A DNA stretch of 64,000 bases from an uncultured Lachnospiraceae bacterium (GTDB lineage Bacteria; Bacillota; Clostridia; Lachnospirales; Lachnospiraceae): positions 122,307 through 186,306 of the forward strand of contig CAMRSM010000002.1 of the NCBI GenBank assembly GCA_947053345.1, read 5' to 3'. This document shows positions 8,484 through 17,239 of the stretch, in pieces (position 1 is the first letter of the stretch; each line of letters opens with the position of its first letter). The notes below the pieces were generated by a model, which saw nothing but the letters and a program-made list of their open reading frames with translations, had not been told where the DNA came from and ran no database searches. The translations under genes and the position numbers were made by a program.

Positions 8484-9452
8484 TCACGCTCCCAAAATGT
8501 CGATCAAATTCAAAATCTTCTGGTCTTGCCCGAACCCATAAAGAGGTATTTTCCCCTTTGACACAACATCAAAAAACTCCCGTATCTCGTTCCTATATGC
8601 ATTTTCCACTACAAAAGAACAGTATCCATCCAAATGCTCTGTCACCTCCGTCAGGGCGACCGGTCTTAATTTCTTTGATGCCGGATCAAATTCACATACA
8701 CCCTCCGGCGTTCCGTTCCACGAAAGATAACTGCCCTCGGTATATACTTCCAACTTTCTGACTGCGACGGGTGAAACAACATCAACGATAAACGTACCTT
8801 TGTTGCCGCTGTCATGGGTCAACTGGATCATGTAATTATCATCGAATCCAATCTTCAGCCCCGTGATCTTATCGGATATTACATTTGATTTTACAACGTT
8901 CCCGAACGTTGCGATAAGCCACGGCAATTCGACCGCCATAATTTCACGGCAACCGTTCGTCCGTTTATCCCCAACAAAAAAATCCTCATAATTCTCCCAC
9001 GGATGCCAATCAGGAAGATACTGCCCGATGTGGTAAATGTAATTCCAGTGCTTGTCCTGTGTTATCTTTGACCTTATATATTTAATTTCTTCCCGATAGA
9101 AAAACGTGGACGAAAGAAACAGAACACAGCCCTTGTCCTTTGCCAACTGCATGTTTTCTGTATATCCGGTATCAATAAGATTGAGTTCCGTAAATATGTG
9201 CCACTTTCTCGATAGGCAGTTTTTTATGATGTGGGCATGTGACATCGGGGATGTACATATAAAAGCACAGTCTATCTTTTGGTCTATCTCTTCAAGCGAA
9301 GGAAATGTGCCGATCCCAAACTGTTCTTCCGCCTCAATCCTCCTGTCCTCCCTTGCATCCAAGCCGATAACGGTAAATTCCGGATGCATCTGCCTTATCA
9401 GGCGGATTCTTCTTTTTCCCATCGAACCAAGGCCGATCACAACAATATTCAT
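8484..9452 (-). CDS. Gfo/Idh/MocA-family oxidoreductase
   Basis: A 322-aa NAD(P)-binding oxidoreductase beginning MNIVVIGLGSMGKRRIRLI, with the Rossmann glycine motif GLGSMG. The reading frame is open 20 codons further upstream, but AAAGGAGGTG lies directly before ATG 9452, which is clearly the start. That ATG overlaps the stop of the LegF-like gene (ATGA), suggesting translational coupling. The usual EKP motif of the family is not obvious; a TELNLID segment stands in its place, so catalysis may differ from its neighbour. It is inferred to act in sugar-precursor synthesis for the glycan; the substrate is unknown. Confidence 0.83.
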   Translation of the reverse strand: MNIVVIGLGSMGKRRIRLIRQMHPEFTVIGLDAREDRRIEAEEQFGIGTFPSLEEIDQKIDCAFICTSPMSHAHIIKNCLSRKWHIFTELNLIDTGYTENMQLAKDKGCVLFLSSTFFYREEIKYIRSKITQDKHWNYIYHIGQYLPDWHPWENYEDFFVGDKRTNGCREIMAVELPWLIATFGNVVKSNVISDKITGLKIGFDDNYMIQLTHDSGNKGTFIVDVVSPVAVRKLEVYTEGSYLSWNGTPEGVCEFDPASKKLRPVALTEVTEHLDGYCSFVVENAYRNEIREFFDVVSKGKIPLYGFGQDQKILNLIDILGA

Positions 9453-10222
9453 GCTATGCACACCTCCTTTGCGATGCACATTCCATGATATCGAGGAGAA
9501 AAGTTTCCCCAACCCCGGAAGGAAATGCTAGATTGCCGTACCCCCCCCCCGAGTACAATTTTTGCTAGTTCAAAATCCATCATCGTATCGATATCGACAC
9601 TTCTATTCTGGCTCATAATATAGGCAAAACTCCCTTTCTGATATAAAAACCGATCATACCGAAATCTGTTGCAGTTGACAATATAAATGGCTCCATTTAA
9701 CCGGTAGAACTTTTTTCCCGCCTGCCTTTGCTGCATATTTTCCGGACCAAGAAAATCAAGGAACTCGTTATTATCCGGAAGATGTCCGCACCACAACGGG
9801 GAGTGTTCTGCTTCACATACCGATACGACGGAAAAAGTGGCTTTTTCTCTATAGATGGCATATGCAGCAGCGATATCCGCCTCCGTTCTTAACGGGGAAG
9901 TCGGCTGTAACAGGCAGAATGTATCAAATTCTCTTCCCTGCATCCCATACCGCTGCAGAACCTCTTCCACCATATCCCAGGAACTGGCCGTATCCGTAGC
10001 TGTAACCTCACTACGGAGAAAAGGAACCTGCGCACCGTATTCCCTTGCGACTTCGGCATACTTTCCGGAATCGGTGGACACCATAACTTCATCAAAGCAC
10101 CCCGATTTTAGTGCAGCTTCAATGGTATATGCCATCAAAGGCTTGCCGCACAGATCCTTAATGTTCTTATCTTTCAAACCCTTTGACCCGCTTCTTGCAG
10201 GTATAATCGCTACATTCTTCAT
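9449..10222 (-). CDS. legF: CMP-legionaminic acid synthetase-like cytidylyltransferase
   Basis: A 257-aa cytidylyltransferase that would couple CTP with the nonulosonic acid made by the neighbouring NeuB-type synthase. Motifs are IIPARSGSKGLKDKN at residues 6-20, LLQPTSPLRT, and DIDTMMDFELA near the natural C-terminus. The last 30 or so residues are atypical: a G10 run at codons 225-228 leads into a low-complexity tail that ends on the start codon of the next gene. A G11 tract would stop four residues after the run. The family position and synteny with legI and legG support LegF/PtmB; a NeuA function for sialic acid is the main alternative. Confidence 0.83.
   Translation of the reverse strand: MKNVAIIPARSGSKGLKDKNIKDLCGKPLMAYTIEAALKSGCFDEVMVSTDSGKYAEVAREYGAQVPFLRSEVTATDTASSWDMVEEVLQRYGMQGREFDTFCLLQPTSPLRTEADIAAAYAIYREKATFSVVSVCEAEHSPLWCGHLPDNNEFLDFLGPENMQQRQAGKKFYRLNGAIYIVNCNRFRYDRFLYQKGSFAYIMSQNRSVDIDTMMDFELAKIVLGGGVRQSSISFRGWGNFSPRYHGMCIAKEVCIA
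9541..9550 (-). repeat. G10 homopolymer near 3' end of legF-like gene
   Basis: Ten C on the plus strand, read as G10 in the coding strand. At G10 the frame runs on to overlap the next gene's ATG (ATGA at 9449-9452). At G9 it ends one base before that ATG, while at G11 it stops at once, roughly 70 nt upstream. The enzyme core would be intact in all cases. Confidence 0.8.
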
Positions 10223-10227
10223 TCTGC

Positions 10228-11379
10228 CTATAGATCATAGAATTTCTTCTTAAGATCCATCCTCCCGCCCATGATTGTGTCTATCATTTTCCGTGATATC
10301 TTCTGTGCTGCGCTGCCGTCACCGTACGGGCTGACGATATCACGGCAGGTTGCTTTATGCTCATCGCTCAAAGCCACCTTGATCGCTGCCATGATTTCTT
10401 TCCTGCCGGAGCCGCAGTTGATGATGCTCCTAGACGAAAGCCTTCCTTTTTGCCGGTCTCCTATATTGACCGTAGGGATACGAAAAGCCGGCGTTTCAAT
10501 GATTCCACTCGATGAATTTCCCAACACAAATTCGGAATATTTCATCAGGGAAAGATAGCGTCTTACCCCGAGGGAGGCAAACACATGTAGATTTGGAATC
10601 CTGCCCCCCGCCTCATCGAAAAGCTCGTTGATCCGCGCACCGCCCTGATCCGCATTTGACTTTGTAACAATAAATTCGATCTCCGGGAACGCCTTCAACG
10701 CCTCAAGAAACTCTGATATCCGTCCATCTATTTCCCCATCCTCCATTGTGACCGGATGATACGTGCAAAGAGCAAAGTTGCAGACACCAAGTCCTACACT
10801 TGCCAGCGCCTCTGCCCTACTCATATCACTCAGACGCAGAATATTGTCAATGCTTGTCGATCCATAGTTGAATACCCTTCCCGGCGCTTCCCCGAGCTGG
10901 ATCACCCGCTTCTTACTCTCCTCATTCGTAACAAAGTGCAGGTAGCTGATTTTTGTAATAGAATGGCGGATCCATTCGTCCATCGCCCCTTCGGTCGTAT
11001 CCCCGCCGCAAAGATGGAATACCGGAGTTCTTGTATTCCCCGCCGCGACGGCTATGGCAAGCATCTCATAGCGGTCACCGAGGAGAACCACCGCGTTGTA
11101 GTTTTCTCTCATAAATAGTCCGGTAAACTTTATGAGGAACTCCGCCTGGTTCGCAGATATATCCGTCTCAGAGCCTGATCTCACCGAAACCGGTATCCTG
11201 TGGTCAATCCTTTCCTCGATTTTTGCCACGGTCATCCCGTAAGCCTCACTTAAATGTGTCCCGGTCACAATAAGTTCCACCCGGAATCCATCACTCTCAT
11301 GCTTTCGCAGTTCGCAGATCACGGGGGACAGCAGGCCATATTCGGCTCTTGTTGCGGTTACTACGGCTATTTTTTTCAT
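10228..11379 (-). CDS. legG: UDP/GDP-GlcNAc-type 2-epimerase, hydrolysing (NeuC/LegG family)
   Basis: A 383-aa enzyme of the hydrolysing sugar-nucleotide 2-epimerase family, which releases a free 2-epimerised sugar and NDP. Motifs are the N-terminal VVTATRAEYG, GDRYEMLA around residue 100, and GNSSSGIIE in the C-terminal nucleotide-binding half. It overlaps legI by 4 bp (ATGA) and is followed 5 bp later by legF. In legionaminic acid synthesis LegG converts GDP-2,4-diacetamido-2,4,6-trideoxyglucose to the manno sugar. The GDP-sugar genes next door (PtmE, LegB, LegC) favour LegG over the sialic-acid enzyme NeuC. Confidence 0.9.
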   Translation of the reverse strand: MKKIAVVTATRAEYGLLSPVICELRKHESDGFRVELIVTGTHLSEAYGMTVAKIEERIDHRIPVSVRSGSETDISANQAEFLIKFTGLFMRENYNAVVLLGDRYEMLAIAVAAGNTRTPVFHLCGGDTTEGAMDEWIRHSITKISYLHFVTNEESKKRVIQLGEAPGRVFNYGSTSIDNILRLSDMSRAEALASVGLGVCNFALCTYHPVTMEDGEIDGRISEFLEALKAFPEIEFIVTKSNADQGGARINELFDEAGGRIPNLHVFASLGVRRYLSLMKYSEFVLGNSSSGIIETPAFRIPTVNIGDRQKGRLSSRSIINCGSGRKEIMAAIKVALSDEHKATCRDIVSPYGDGSAAQKISRKMIDTIMGGRMDLKKKFYDL

Positions 11380-12374
11380 AATTCTATCAATTCATCCTCT
11401 TCAAAATCTCTGACAGCTTCCGTGCCAAGAACCTCGTTCCAGCGCATCGGGCTGATTCCTATCCCAGGACGTTTCGTCGTGATATTATCAGCAGTCAGCC
11501 TCTCTCCTGCCTTTATATTTCTTTTTGCCACAATGCTCTTGCGCGCAACACTTCTGTTCTTTAATTCTGCCTCCGATGGTTTTTTCTCCCCCGAACCCTT
11601 TGCAAGTTCCACCTTGCGGATCCCGTCCACCATTGCTTTTAATTCCCGCGGTTCAAGGCTTGCCGGATGGTCAGGTCCTGGAAGCTCCCGATTTAGTGTA
11701 AAATGCTTTTCAATCACCACCGCACCAAGTGCGGCTGCAGCAAGATCCACTTCGATGCCTTGGGTATGGTCCGAATATCCTACAGGATATCCAAACTTCT
11801 CCCGCAGGGTCTTCATTGCGCTTAAATTCACATCCCCAAATGGTGCCGGATACTCTGTCGTACAATGAAGGAGCACGATATTGCGCGTCCCGTTTGACTC
11901 TAAAACCCGAATGGCATCTTCAATTTCCTGCATTTGTGCCATACCGGTGGAAAGGATAACCTTCTTTCCTGTCTTTGCGATCTCTACAAGGTACGGATAG
12001 TTCGTGATCTCCCCGGACGGAACTTTCCAAATATCCTGCATGGCATCCAAAAAATGAATGCTTTCTATGTCAAACGGTGTTGATAGAAAAGTAATGCCAA
12101 CCTGCTTGCAATACTGCGCCAGCTCGGTAAAATCCTCAAAACGCAGCAGCAGTTTCTTAAGCATATCCCTCTGGCTTTCTTCCAGCCCCATATTCTTTTT
12201 CTGGTAGTCCGCCATACGGGCGTTCTTCGATACAAGCGAATCCAGCTTTGCCGTCTGGAATTTCACGATATCCGCGCCGCATGCGTGCGCTGCATCGACC
12301 AGCTTTTTCGCCATTTTAAGGCTGCCATTATGGTTTACCCCAGCTTCCGCGATGATCAATGCCCTGCCCATCAT
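11376..12374 (-). CDS. legI: N,N'-diacetyllegionaminate synthase-like (NeuB/LegI family)
   Basis: A 332-aa synthase that condenses phosphoenolpyruvate with a six-carbon amino sugar to give a nine-carbon nonulosonic acid. Visible are EAGVNHNG, GYSDHTQG, and IEKHFTL with PGPDHPASL of the TIM-barrel, then a C-terminal SAF/antifreeze-like domain from about residue 270 (RNIKAGERLTADNI). Either of two successive ATGs after GGAGGGGAAG may be used. It overlaps legG and lies 33 bp downstream of the NeuD-like acyltransferase. Family membership is certain; the exact product (legionaminic against sialic or pseudaminic acid) rests on the LegB/LegC/PtmE neighbours. Confidence 0.92.
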   Translation of the reverse strand: MMGRALIIAEAGVNHNGSLKMAKKLVDAAHACGADIVKFQTAKLDSLVSKNARMADYQKKNMGLEESQRDMLKKLLLRFEDFTELAQYCKQVGITFLSTPFDIESIHFLDAMQDIWKVPSGEITNYPYLVEIAKTGKKVILSTGMAQMQEIEDAIRVLESNGTRNIVLLHCTTEYPAPFGDVNLSAMKTLREKFGYPVGYSDHTQGIEVDLAAAALGAVVIEKHFTLNRELPGPDHPASLEPRELKAMVDGIRKVELAKGSGEKKPSEAELKNRSVARKSIVAKRNIKAGERLTADNITTKRPGIGISPMRWNEVLGTEAVRDFEEDELIEL

Positions 12375-12407
12375 CTTCCCCTCCCTTCCTACATGAAAAC
12401 AGGAACG

Positions 12408-13049
12408 CTATTTTCCGACACGCTTCCCCCCGATTTTTATGATCCTCGCCGGAACCCCGACCGCAGTACAATCGTCCGGCAAATCCGTAATCACGACACT
12501 TCCCGCGCCCACCACTGTATTTTTCCCGATCCGAAGTCCCTGTACGATCTGCGTTCCGGTTCCTATATTGCACCCGGAGCCAATGCTCGTATTTCCGGAA
12601 ATATGAACGCCCGGATTTACGGTAACAAAGTCATCCAAAACAGCATCATGCCCTACCGTGCACGCGAGGTTGATGATATTGCAGTTTCCGATGGCAATAT
12701 CAACCGTTAAGACCGTCCCGGCACAAACAATATTTCCTCCGCCAAAAAGAACCTGCCCCGAGCATATTGCACCGGGATCAATCAGGTTCGCAAATTGAAC
12801 CCGCGGGTTTTTCTTGTACTTTTTGTATATCGTTTCCCGGATTTTCGGATCTCCGATGGCGATCGTAACGTAGATTTCCTGTTCATAGCTGATCACAAAA
12901 TCATCGTCACCTACCACGTTTCCTAACTTTTGGCAATGATCAATAAACCCAAGGAATTTCCACGTCGGTTTTACGGCATTGATCCGCCCGACCAGCCACG
13001 CCACTTCCTTCGCAAACCCACCGTTCCCTACAATAACAAGTTTTCTCAT
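12408..13049 (-). CDS. NeuD/PglD-type hexapeptide acetyltransferase
   Basis: A 213-aa protein with an N-terminal Rossmann-like part (LVIVGNGGFAKEVAWLV) and a C-terminal left-handed beta-helix of hexapeptide repeats, including CTVGHDAVLDDFVTVNPGVH with its putative catalytic histidine. Such enzymes O- or N-acetylate amino sugars or nonulosonic acids. The ATG directly follows the stop of the preceding acyltransferase (TAGATG). With two related enzymes side by side, one is probably the LegH-type 4-N-acetyltransferase and the other an O-acetyltransferase; sequence alone does not say which. Confidence 0.87.
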   Translation of the reverse strand: MRKLVIVGNGGFAKEVAWLVGRINAVKPTWKFLGFIDHCQKLGNVVGDDDFVISYEQEIYVTIAIGDPKIRETIYKKYKKNPRVQFANLIDPGAICSGQVLFGGGNIVCAGTVLTVDIAIGNCNIINLACTVGHDAVLDDFVTVNPGVHISGNTSIGSGCNIGTGTQIVQGLRIGKNTVVGAGSVVITDLPDDCTAVGVPARIIKIGGKRVGK

Positions 13050-13760
13050 CTATGCCGCCTCCGGATACAAAACCCCAAAAGACGGCATACGGGCAAAGGT
13101 TACATTACCCCCCCCCGATTCCTTACATTTTTGTTTTTTTGTTATAATTCCGTAAACCTTCATATTATCCTCCACATTGGTCAGTATCGTGCTCCCGGCT
13201 CCCACAACACTACCATTCCCCACCGAAACCCCTTGTATCACCGTGCTTCCTGCGCCGATAAAACTTTCTCTTCCGACACGGCTGTTCCCGCACAGAATGG
13301 AGCCAACAGAAATATGGGAGTAATCCCCGACCATACATTCATGCTCCAAAATCGAACCGGTGTTTATAATGCAATGCTTTCCGATTTTGGCATCCGTATT
13401 GACCACCGTATTCTTCCCGATAAACGTTCCCTCTCCGATCACGGCAAAGGCCGAAACACATGCTGTGGGGTCGCATATGACCGGAAACCGAAAGCCTAAA
13501 TTTAGGGCAGCGGCCGAAAGCCGTTTCCTTAACGATGCGGACTTTATACTTCCCACCGTAATAAAAGCGTAGTCAAATCCCTTCTCTGCCAATTCGGGAA
13601 GTTTATGGTCCGTTCCTGCTACCCTGCAGCCAAGAACCTCTGTCCCGGCTGCAAGCCCTGCATCCGTAATCACGATCTCCTCAAATACTCTCATAGCAAG
13701 GGCAGAATCCAAAACCGATTTACAATGCCCGCCGCCGCCGATCAATACCAGCCTGCCCAA
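13050..13760 (-). CDS. legH: NeuD/LegH-type hexapeptide acetyltransferase
   Basis: A 236-aa acyltransferase of the PglD/NeuD fold: LVLIGGGGHCKSVLDSA at the N-terminus, then hexapeptide turns with a conserved HECMVGDYSHIS histidine and GAGSTILTNVEDN at the end of the helix. It probably N-acetylates the 4-amino sugar made by LegC. The likely start is TTG 13760 after GGAGGG at 7 nt. The natural family end is about residue 208; here a G9 run at codons 215-218 leads into a tail that reaches the next gene's ATG. The symbol is assigned by position; the neighbour at 12408 is an equal candidate. Confidence 0.8.
   Translation of the reverse strand: MGRLVLIGGGGHCKSVLDSALAMRVFEEIVITDAGLAAGTEVLGCRVAGTDHKLPELAEKGFDYAFITVGSIKSASLRKRLSAAALNLGFRFPVICDPTACVSAFAVIGEGTFIGKNTVVNTDAKIGKHCIINTGSILEHECMVGDYSHISVGSILCGNSRVGRESFIGAGSTVIQGVSVGNGSVVGAGSTILTNVEDNMKVYGIITKKQKCKESGGGNVTFARMPSFGVLYPEAA
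13108..13116 (-). repeat. G9 homopolymer near 3' end of legH-like gene
   Basis: Nine C on the plus strand, read as G9 at codons 215-218. With nine G, translation runs to a TAG that directly abuts the next gene's ATG. With eight or ten G, a stop follows immediately after the run, leaving about 55-60 untranslated nt before that ATG. The conserved enzyme core is unaffected. Confidence 0.8.
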
Positions 13761-13775
13761 TCTGCATCCCTCCGC

Positions 13776-14819
13776 CTATTCCCCGTAAAGTTTGATCCGC
13801 ATTTTTTCAAGCTCCGGTAACTGCCCCATGTCCATCCAGTCGTTCTCGCTCACCGGGAACACGGCAACCTTCCTGCCCTTTTTCCGCTCCATCTCCACGA
13901 TATCCGGAAATCCGACCGGCACATCGTCCTCAATGTCATTTATAACTTCGGGCTCAACAATATAAATACCCGTATTCGTAAGGAAGGACATCCTCGGTTT
14001 CTCCCTCATCCCCTCGATTGCACCATTGACCCCCATTTCCACGATGCCATATGGGATGTTGATATTCTTATAGGCACATATCATAGTGATCGCATTTTTG
14101 TTTTCTTTATGGAATTTCACCATGCTCCCATAATTTGCGGTCAACAGCGCATCGCAATTTGCAAAGAAAAATGTATCCGCAAATTTACCGCGCAGCAGGC
14201 TTAAGCCCCCGCCAGTCCCGAGTGGCTTCTCCTCATCATACCAGGTAATATCATAATGATTTTCGTTATCAAAAAAATATGCCTTCATAAGATCGCGCTT
14301 ATAATTGACGATGATGTGAAACTCATTGCAGGAATAAGAGCGGTACTCCCTCATGATATGTTCCACAATCGGCAGGTCCCCGACAGGGATCAGGGGTTTG
14401 GGCAAAACCCTTGTAAAAGGGTCAAGCCGGCTCCCTTTGCCCCCGGCATTGATGACCACCGGGATATTCAGGGCATCCCGGTGGCGGATCTCATGACCCT
14501 CACCGTTATACAATCCGACGATCTTCCCCTCCCCATTTACGATGGGGATCGCGATATAATTCCGCTTGTGATAGAGCGATACTGCCTCCTCCCTTGTCCT
14601 TGCATACTTTGGGACACGGTTGGCGGCCTTTATGGCAGGCGCATCCATCTTTCCCCCGGAAAGAAGAAAACGGCGGATGTCCCCGTCCGTAATACACCCC
14701 GATAGCCTGCCACCATCATCCACCAGAAACAAAATGCCGTTGCAGTTATCATCAATCTGCTGCATCGCCTCGGATACCGTGAGAAAAGAATTGCCGATAC
14801 ATTTTTGTATGTCATTCAT
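13776..14819 (-). CDS. ptmE: CBS-domain sugar nucleotidyltransferase (PtmE-like, GDP-GlcNAc synthesis)
   Basis: A 347-aa protein with a tandem CBS pair (residues about 1-115, including GCITDGDIRRFLLSGG) fused to a nucleotidyltransferase domain with NAGGKGSRLDPFTRVLPKPL and GTGGGLSLL. This architecture matches Campylobacter PtmE, which makes GDP-GlcN(Ac) to feed a GDP-based legionaminic acid route. ATG 14819 overlaps the last codons of legC by 8 bp, and AGGA sits close upstream. The pairing with LegB-, LegC- and LegG-like genes supports the role. The nucleotide preference cannot be read from the sequence by eye. Confidence 0.85.
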   Translation of the reverse strand: MNDIQKCIGNSFLTVSEAMQQIDDNCNGILFLVDDGGRLSGCITDGDIRRFLLSGGKMDAPAIKAANRVPKYARTREEAVSLYHKRNYIAIPIVNGEGKIVGLYNGEGHEIRHRDALNIPVVINAGGKGSRLDPFTRVLPKPLIPVGDLPIVEHIMREYRSYSCNEFHIIVNYKRDLMKAYFFDNENHYDITWYDEEKPLGTGGGLSLLRGKFADTFFFANCDALLTANYGSMVKFHKENKNAITMICAYKNINIPYGIVEMGVNGAIEGMREKPRMSFLTNTGIYIVEPEVINDIEDDVPVGFPDIVEMERKKGRKVAVFPVSENDWMDMGQLPELEKMRIKLYGE

Positions 14820-15993
14820 TTCCTGCCAAAGACCCAAGCAGCTGCTTCACCTTATCTGCCACATAGGTAATCTCTTCCTTCGTGATCTGCGTACTGGAAG
14901 GAATATTTATGATCCTTTCGGCATAATAAGGTGCCTTTTCAAGTTGATATGTTTCTTCTGTCTCGTATGGCTTCTGTTCATTCACAAGTCCCCATATGGC
15001 ACGTGTTTGGATCCCTTCTTCCCCAAGCGCGGCAATGATCTCCCGCATCGAAGCCCCGATGCGGGCGCGGTCGATAAGCACGGAATAAAACCAGTGGTTG
15101 GAGCTTGTCCCTTCCCGGAAGGGCATCAACATCGCATACGCAAATCCTTCAAATTCGTCTTTATACTGTTCGTAATTAACCTGTTTCCTGCGGATAAACT
15201 CCGGCAGTTCCTCCATCTGTGCCACACCGAGCGCTGCCTGGAGATTCGTCATGCGGTAATTGTAACCGACTTCATCGTGAATATAATATTGCGGGTCGGA
15301 CTTTGCCTGCGTGGAAAGGAAACGTAAATGCTCCACCGTTTTGCTGGATCCGGCGGTAACCGCACCGCCCCCGCCGGTTGTGATGATCTTATTCCCGTTA
15401 AAGCTAAAGCAGCCGAAATCCCCAATCGTCCCGGCGTATCTCCCTTTATATTTCCCTTCTGTATAGTAAGTACCAAGCGCCTCCGTCGCATCCTCAATCA
15501 CTTTCAGGTTATATTTCCCCGCGGTTTCCATGATTGCCTCCATATCCGCCATATTCCCGAAGACATGGACAACAACCAGCGCCCTGACCGGATGCCCGTT
15601 ATGGACCAGAACCCCATCAAGAAACCCGCATTCTTCTTCACAGAAGGTACGCAGTTTCCTTGGATCCACGCAGAAACTATCATCACAGTCGATGAACACC
15701 GGCGTGGCAGACTGGTACTTTACCGGATTGACGGCGGCGATAAAGGTGAGCGTGGGAACCAGGACCACATCCCCTGCTCCTACCCCTGCCTCTACAAGAC
15801 TAAGGTGCAGCGCCGCTGTCCCGCTCTGGCAGGCAGCAACGGCCTTTGTATGGAGGAATCTTGCCATCTCCTGCTCCAGCTTTGTGATATAAGCACCGCC
15901 CGTGGAGACCCAGCCCTGTTCGATCGCATCGTCAACGTATTTCTTTTCATTCCCCTCAAAATTGGGAACTGAGAGCGGAATAAACCTACCCAT
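14812..15993 (-). CDS. legC: LegC-type PLP aminotransferase
   Basis: A 393-aa DegT/DnrJ/EryC1-family sugar aminotransferase that adds a 4-amino group to the 4-keto-6-deoxy nucleotide sugar. The PLP-binding lysine is in FGCFSFNGNKIITTGGGG; other family marks are GTAALHLSL, EDATEALG and GYNYRMTNLQAALG. The ATG at 15993 has GGAAGG upstream and gives MGRFIPLSVPNFEG, the standard LegC start; 11 extra upstream codons are ignored. It follows legB by 35 bp and overlaps ptmE. A second, divergent member of the family is at 28297-29607. Confidence 0.9.
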   Translation of the reverse strand: MGRFIPLSVPNFEGNEKKYVDDAIEQGWVSTGGAYITKLEQEMARFLHTKAVAACQSGTAALHLSLVEAGVGAGDVVLVPTLTFIAAVNPVKYQSATPVFIDCDDSFCVDPRKLRTFCEEECGFLDGVLVHNGHPVRALVVVHVFGNMADMEAIMETAGKYNLKVIEDATEALGTYYTEGKYKGRYAGTIGDFGCFSFNGNKIITTGGGGAVTAGSSKTVEHLRFLSTQAKSDPQYYIHDEVGYNYRMTNLQAALGVAQMEELPEFIRRKQVNYEQYKDEFEGFAYAMLMPFREGTSSNHWFYSVLIDRARIGASMREIIAALGEEGIQTRAIWGLVNEQKPYETEETYQLEKAPYYAERIINIPSSTQITKEEITYVADKVKQLLGSLAGNE

Positions 15994-16028
15994 ATATCCA
16001 CCTTCCTCGCTTTCCTGGTTCCCCAAAA

Positions 16029-17237
16029 CTACATTTTACTGTCCAGTGACTTCCCCATCTCAATATGGCCGAAATTCGGCAGGTAGGACTTCATAGCTGC
16101 CACGACCGCCTCCTTGGTTGTCTCCGGCCTCTCAAACAATTCGTTTAGATTTTTAAAAAGGGAAGCAATTTTTTCTTTGTCCGGCATTTCCTTCCCTGTA
16201 ATGACCCCAAGTGATAAAAACCGTTCCATGTCCGCAGTCTCGGTATCCGTCACAAATTCCTCAAACGGTTTCTCCCCGGAAGTATCCGACACTGCATAAT
16301 GAACTGGGTAAAGCTTCCCACCGCTTTTCAGATTTTCCGCTTTCTTAACTGCTTCCGCATCGGAACCGCATTTTAATACTTCATATCCATACGCCTTTAA
16401 AAGCTCTGTCCCGATCGCATCAAAGGTCATCATCTGCGCTTCCCCAAGCTTCGGGAAAAAGATTTCCCTGTTTGCGCCAAGAATACAGGACAATAAACAG
16501 ATCTGCCCGGATTCCTCCAGCGACACAAAGAAACGACGGACATCCGAAGGTGCGGACAGCGGCTGCAATTTCGATATCCTTGCAAGAAACCCCGCAGGGA
16601 GTGACCCGTTCGAAAATGCCACGTTGGCAAACCTTGCCGTTTTTACAGGAAACCGGTCCGAATAGGAAAAAATCATGTCCTCCATGATCCTTTTTGAAGC
16701 CCCCATGATATTGACCGGATTTGCCGCCTTGTCCGTAGAAACACAGAAATACTCCGCGGGAGGATATTCGGCAAGCAGATCAAGCAGCCGTTTCGCACAA
16801 AGGACATTGTTCCGCAATAACGCCTCCACAGAGTAGATGTCCTTTTCCGACCTCACATGTTTATGCGCGGAAAAATTGCCTACGATATCAAAACCACCTC
16901 GTTTCCGGAACATCTTCTCAAACACCGGGGATGCAAAATCCATAGGATAGGGGATATAATCTTCGGGAACATACATGCCCTTCTCCGATCTTAGGTCACG
17001 GGTCAGCTCCGCTAAAGCATTTTCGTTGATATCAACCACAACAAGGCTTGATGGCCGAAAGGGCAGCAGCGCTTTTATAAAAGAGGAACCGATGGAGCCG
17101 GCTCCCCCGATCACTAAAACAGATTTCCCGGCGATCTTCTCATGAAGCAAATCTCGGTTTGCTTCAATATCGGGCAAAAACATCGAAGCCGGACGTTTTG
17201 TTACATACTGATTCACAAATTGATCCAAGTTAAACAT
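16029..17237 (-). CDS. legB: LegB-type NDP-GlcNAc 4,6-dehydratase
   Basis: A 402-aa extended SDR of the FlaA1/CapD/LegB group that makes the 4-keto-6-deoxy sugar at the entry to the legionaminic acid pathway. The NAD site is VIGGAGSIGSSF at about residues 43-54. The active-site strip reads VSTDKAANPVNIMGASKR, with methionine where classical SDRs have tyrosine, as usual in this group. ATG 17237 follows GGGAAG closely and starts MFNLDQFVNQ. It begins 2 bp after the amidotransferase stop. UDP-linked dehydratases (PseB, PglF) are the alternatives; the ptmE neighbour argues for GDP-GlcNAc. Confidence 0.88.
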   Translation of the reverse strand: MFNLDQFVNQYVTKRPASMFLPDIEANRDLLHEKIAGKSVLVIGGAGSIGSSFIKALLPFRPSSLVVVDINENALAELTRDLRSEKGMYVPEDYIPYPMDFASPVFEKMFRKRGGFDIVGNFSAHKHVRSEKDIYSVEALLRNNVLCAKRLLDLLAEYPPAEYFCVSTDKAANPVNIMGASKRIMEDMIFSYSDRFPVKTARFANVAFSNGSLPAGFLARISKLQPLSAPSDVRRFFVSLEESGQICLLSCILGANREIFFPKLGEAQMMTFDAIGTELLKAYGYEVLKCGSDAEAVKKAENLKSGGKLYPVHYAVSDTSGEKPFEEFVTDTETADMERFLSLGVITGKEMPDKEKIASLFKNLNELFERPETTKEAVVAAMKSYLPNFGHIEMGKSLDSKM

Positions 17238-17239
17238 AA

